In this document: in pieces, positions 11,311 through 11,806 of the stretch | Numbering within the stretch: the stretch's first letter is position 1 | How the letters are laid out: the number at the start of each line of letters is the position of its first letter | NCBI GenBank assembly: GCA_035623615.1 | Contig: DASPTB010000246.1 | Span: 1-11,806, forward strand | DNA: 11,806 bases | Source of the DNA: DASPTB01 sp035623615 | GTDB lineage: Bacteria > Actinomycetota > UBA4738 | Reading direction: 5' to 3' | Translations under genes and position numbers: made by a program | The notes under the pieces: model-generated | What the model was told of the DNA's origin: nothing | The model's input: the letters and a program-made list of their open reading frames with translations, nothing else | Databases searched by the model: none

Positions 11311-11806
11311 ATGGCCGTGTCGCTCACCGAGATGCGCCTCGCGGATCCGGACAGCTACGTCGATCGCGTGCCGTACGAATGGTTCGACCGCCTGCGGCGC
11401 GACGCTCCGGTCAGCTGGCACGACGAGCCGGAACCGAACCACGGCTTCTGGGCGGTCGTGCGGCACAGGGACGTGGACATGGTGATGAACGACCCCGCTA
11501 CGTTCTCGTCGGCGCGGGGCATCACCTTCGAGGAGATGGAGCCCGACGCGCTCGAGGCCCGGCGCTCGATGATGGAGACGGATCCCCCGCGGCACACGCG
11601 GCTGCGCAAGCTGGTCAGCCCGCTCTTCACGCCCCGCGCGATGCGCGAGTACGAGCCGTTCGCCCGCGAGATCGCGCGTGACGTCGTGGAGCGCGCGTTG
11701 GAGCTGGGCGAGTTCGACTTCGTCGAAGAGGTTGCGCGCCAGCTTCCCATCCGGGTGCTCGCGCGCGTCCTCGGGGTGCCCGACGAGGACACGCCGCAGC
11801 TGGTCG
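11311..11806 (+). CDS. Cytochrome P450, N-terminal part (runs off right edge)
   Basis: 165 residues of a soluble bacterial class I P450; the I helix, ExxR and heme-cysteine motifs lie beyond the window. Seen: PYEWFDRLRRDAPVSWH at 21-37; GFWAVVRHRDVDMVMNDPATFSSARG at 45-70, the beta-1/B helix region; and TDPPRHTRLRKLVSPLFTPR at 90-109, the C-helix motif in which H95 and R99 contact the heme propionates. LPIRVLARVLGVPDED follows as the E-helix region. The sequence resembles the CYP125/CYP142-like neighbourhood of actinobacterial P450s, a tentative impression from the FSSARG and HTRLRKLVSPLFTPR segments. ATG 11311 lies 11 bp after the GS-like stop with only a weak GGA ribosome site, suggesting coupling. 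No membrane anchor is present. A ferredoxin and reductase would be expected nearby, possibly just downstream. Confidence 0.9.
   Translation, partial: MAVSLTEMRLADPDSYVDRVPYEWFDRLRRDAPVSWHDEPEPNHGFWAVVRHRDVDMVMNDPATFSSARGITFEEMEPDALEARRSMMETDPPRHTRLRKLVSPLFTPRAMREYEPFAREIARDVVERALELGEFDFVEEVARQLPIRVLARVLGVPDEDTPQLV

Overview
The window is GC-rich bacterial chromosomal DNA with high-GC codon use, frequent GTG starts and many starts that sit directly behind a -10 box with no room for a leader. Together with the gene content (ArsA-like ATPase, DUF664/DinB pair, W-G-x-D-x-R glutamine synthetase-like enzyme, P450) this points to an actinomycetote, probably a soil or uncultured lineage. This is inference; there is no rRNA or other marker gene to place it further. 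I see no tRNA, CRISPR array, insertion sequence or phage gene, and no gene-free stretch over 300 bases.

Layout. 1-1211 (minus): an acetoacetate-decarboxylase-family enzyme, followed by the start of an ArsA/Get3-type ATPase that runs off the left edge. 1212-1392: a divergent intergenic region with a compound inverted repeat. 1393-2972 (plus): a fumarylacetoacetate-hydrolase-fold enzyme and an unrecognised protein whose start overlaps the stop. 3091-6821 (minus): four tandem genes in transcription order: a zinc-ribbon protein, an FAD/NAD(P)-type oxidoreductase, an APH-like kinase and a seven-bladed Kelch lipoprotein. 6822-7572 (plus): the N-terminal remnant of a SAM methyltransferase that still has a good promoter, then a small unrecognised gene. 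7602-8710: two DinB-fold genes transcribed divergently from a 50-bp spacer. 8750-11806: a MetE-C-terminal-like enzyme (minus) diverging from a glutamine synthetase-like enzyme and a cytochrome P450 (plus, cut by the right edge), with a perfect 12-bp palindrome between them.

Functional reading. The right end is the most coherent module. The synthetase has the metal-binding residues of the family but differs where ammonium-using glutamine synthetase would have its flap glutamate. It resembles the PuuA/gamma-glutamylamide branch and is followed after 11 bp by a P450. This suggests oxidation or N-glutamylation of an amine or related small molecule under control of a repressor binding the palindrome. 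The left end looks like small-acid catabolism (ADC-like plus FAHD enzymes). The middle array has a plausible operon structure but no obvious shared pathway.

The most striking sequence-level signal is transcriptional. Seven starts (399-, 1393+, 6466-, 6969+, 7315+, 8141-, 8192+) each lie exactly 6 or 7 bases after a -10-like hexamer, the architecture expected of leaderless mRNAs. I did not find a clearly undescribed defence or mobile system here.
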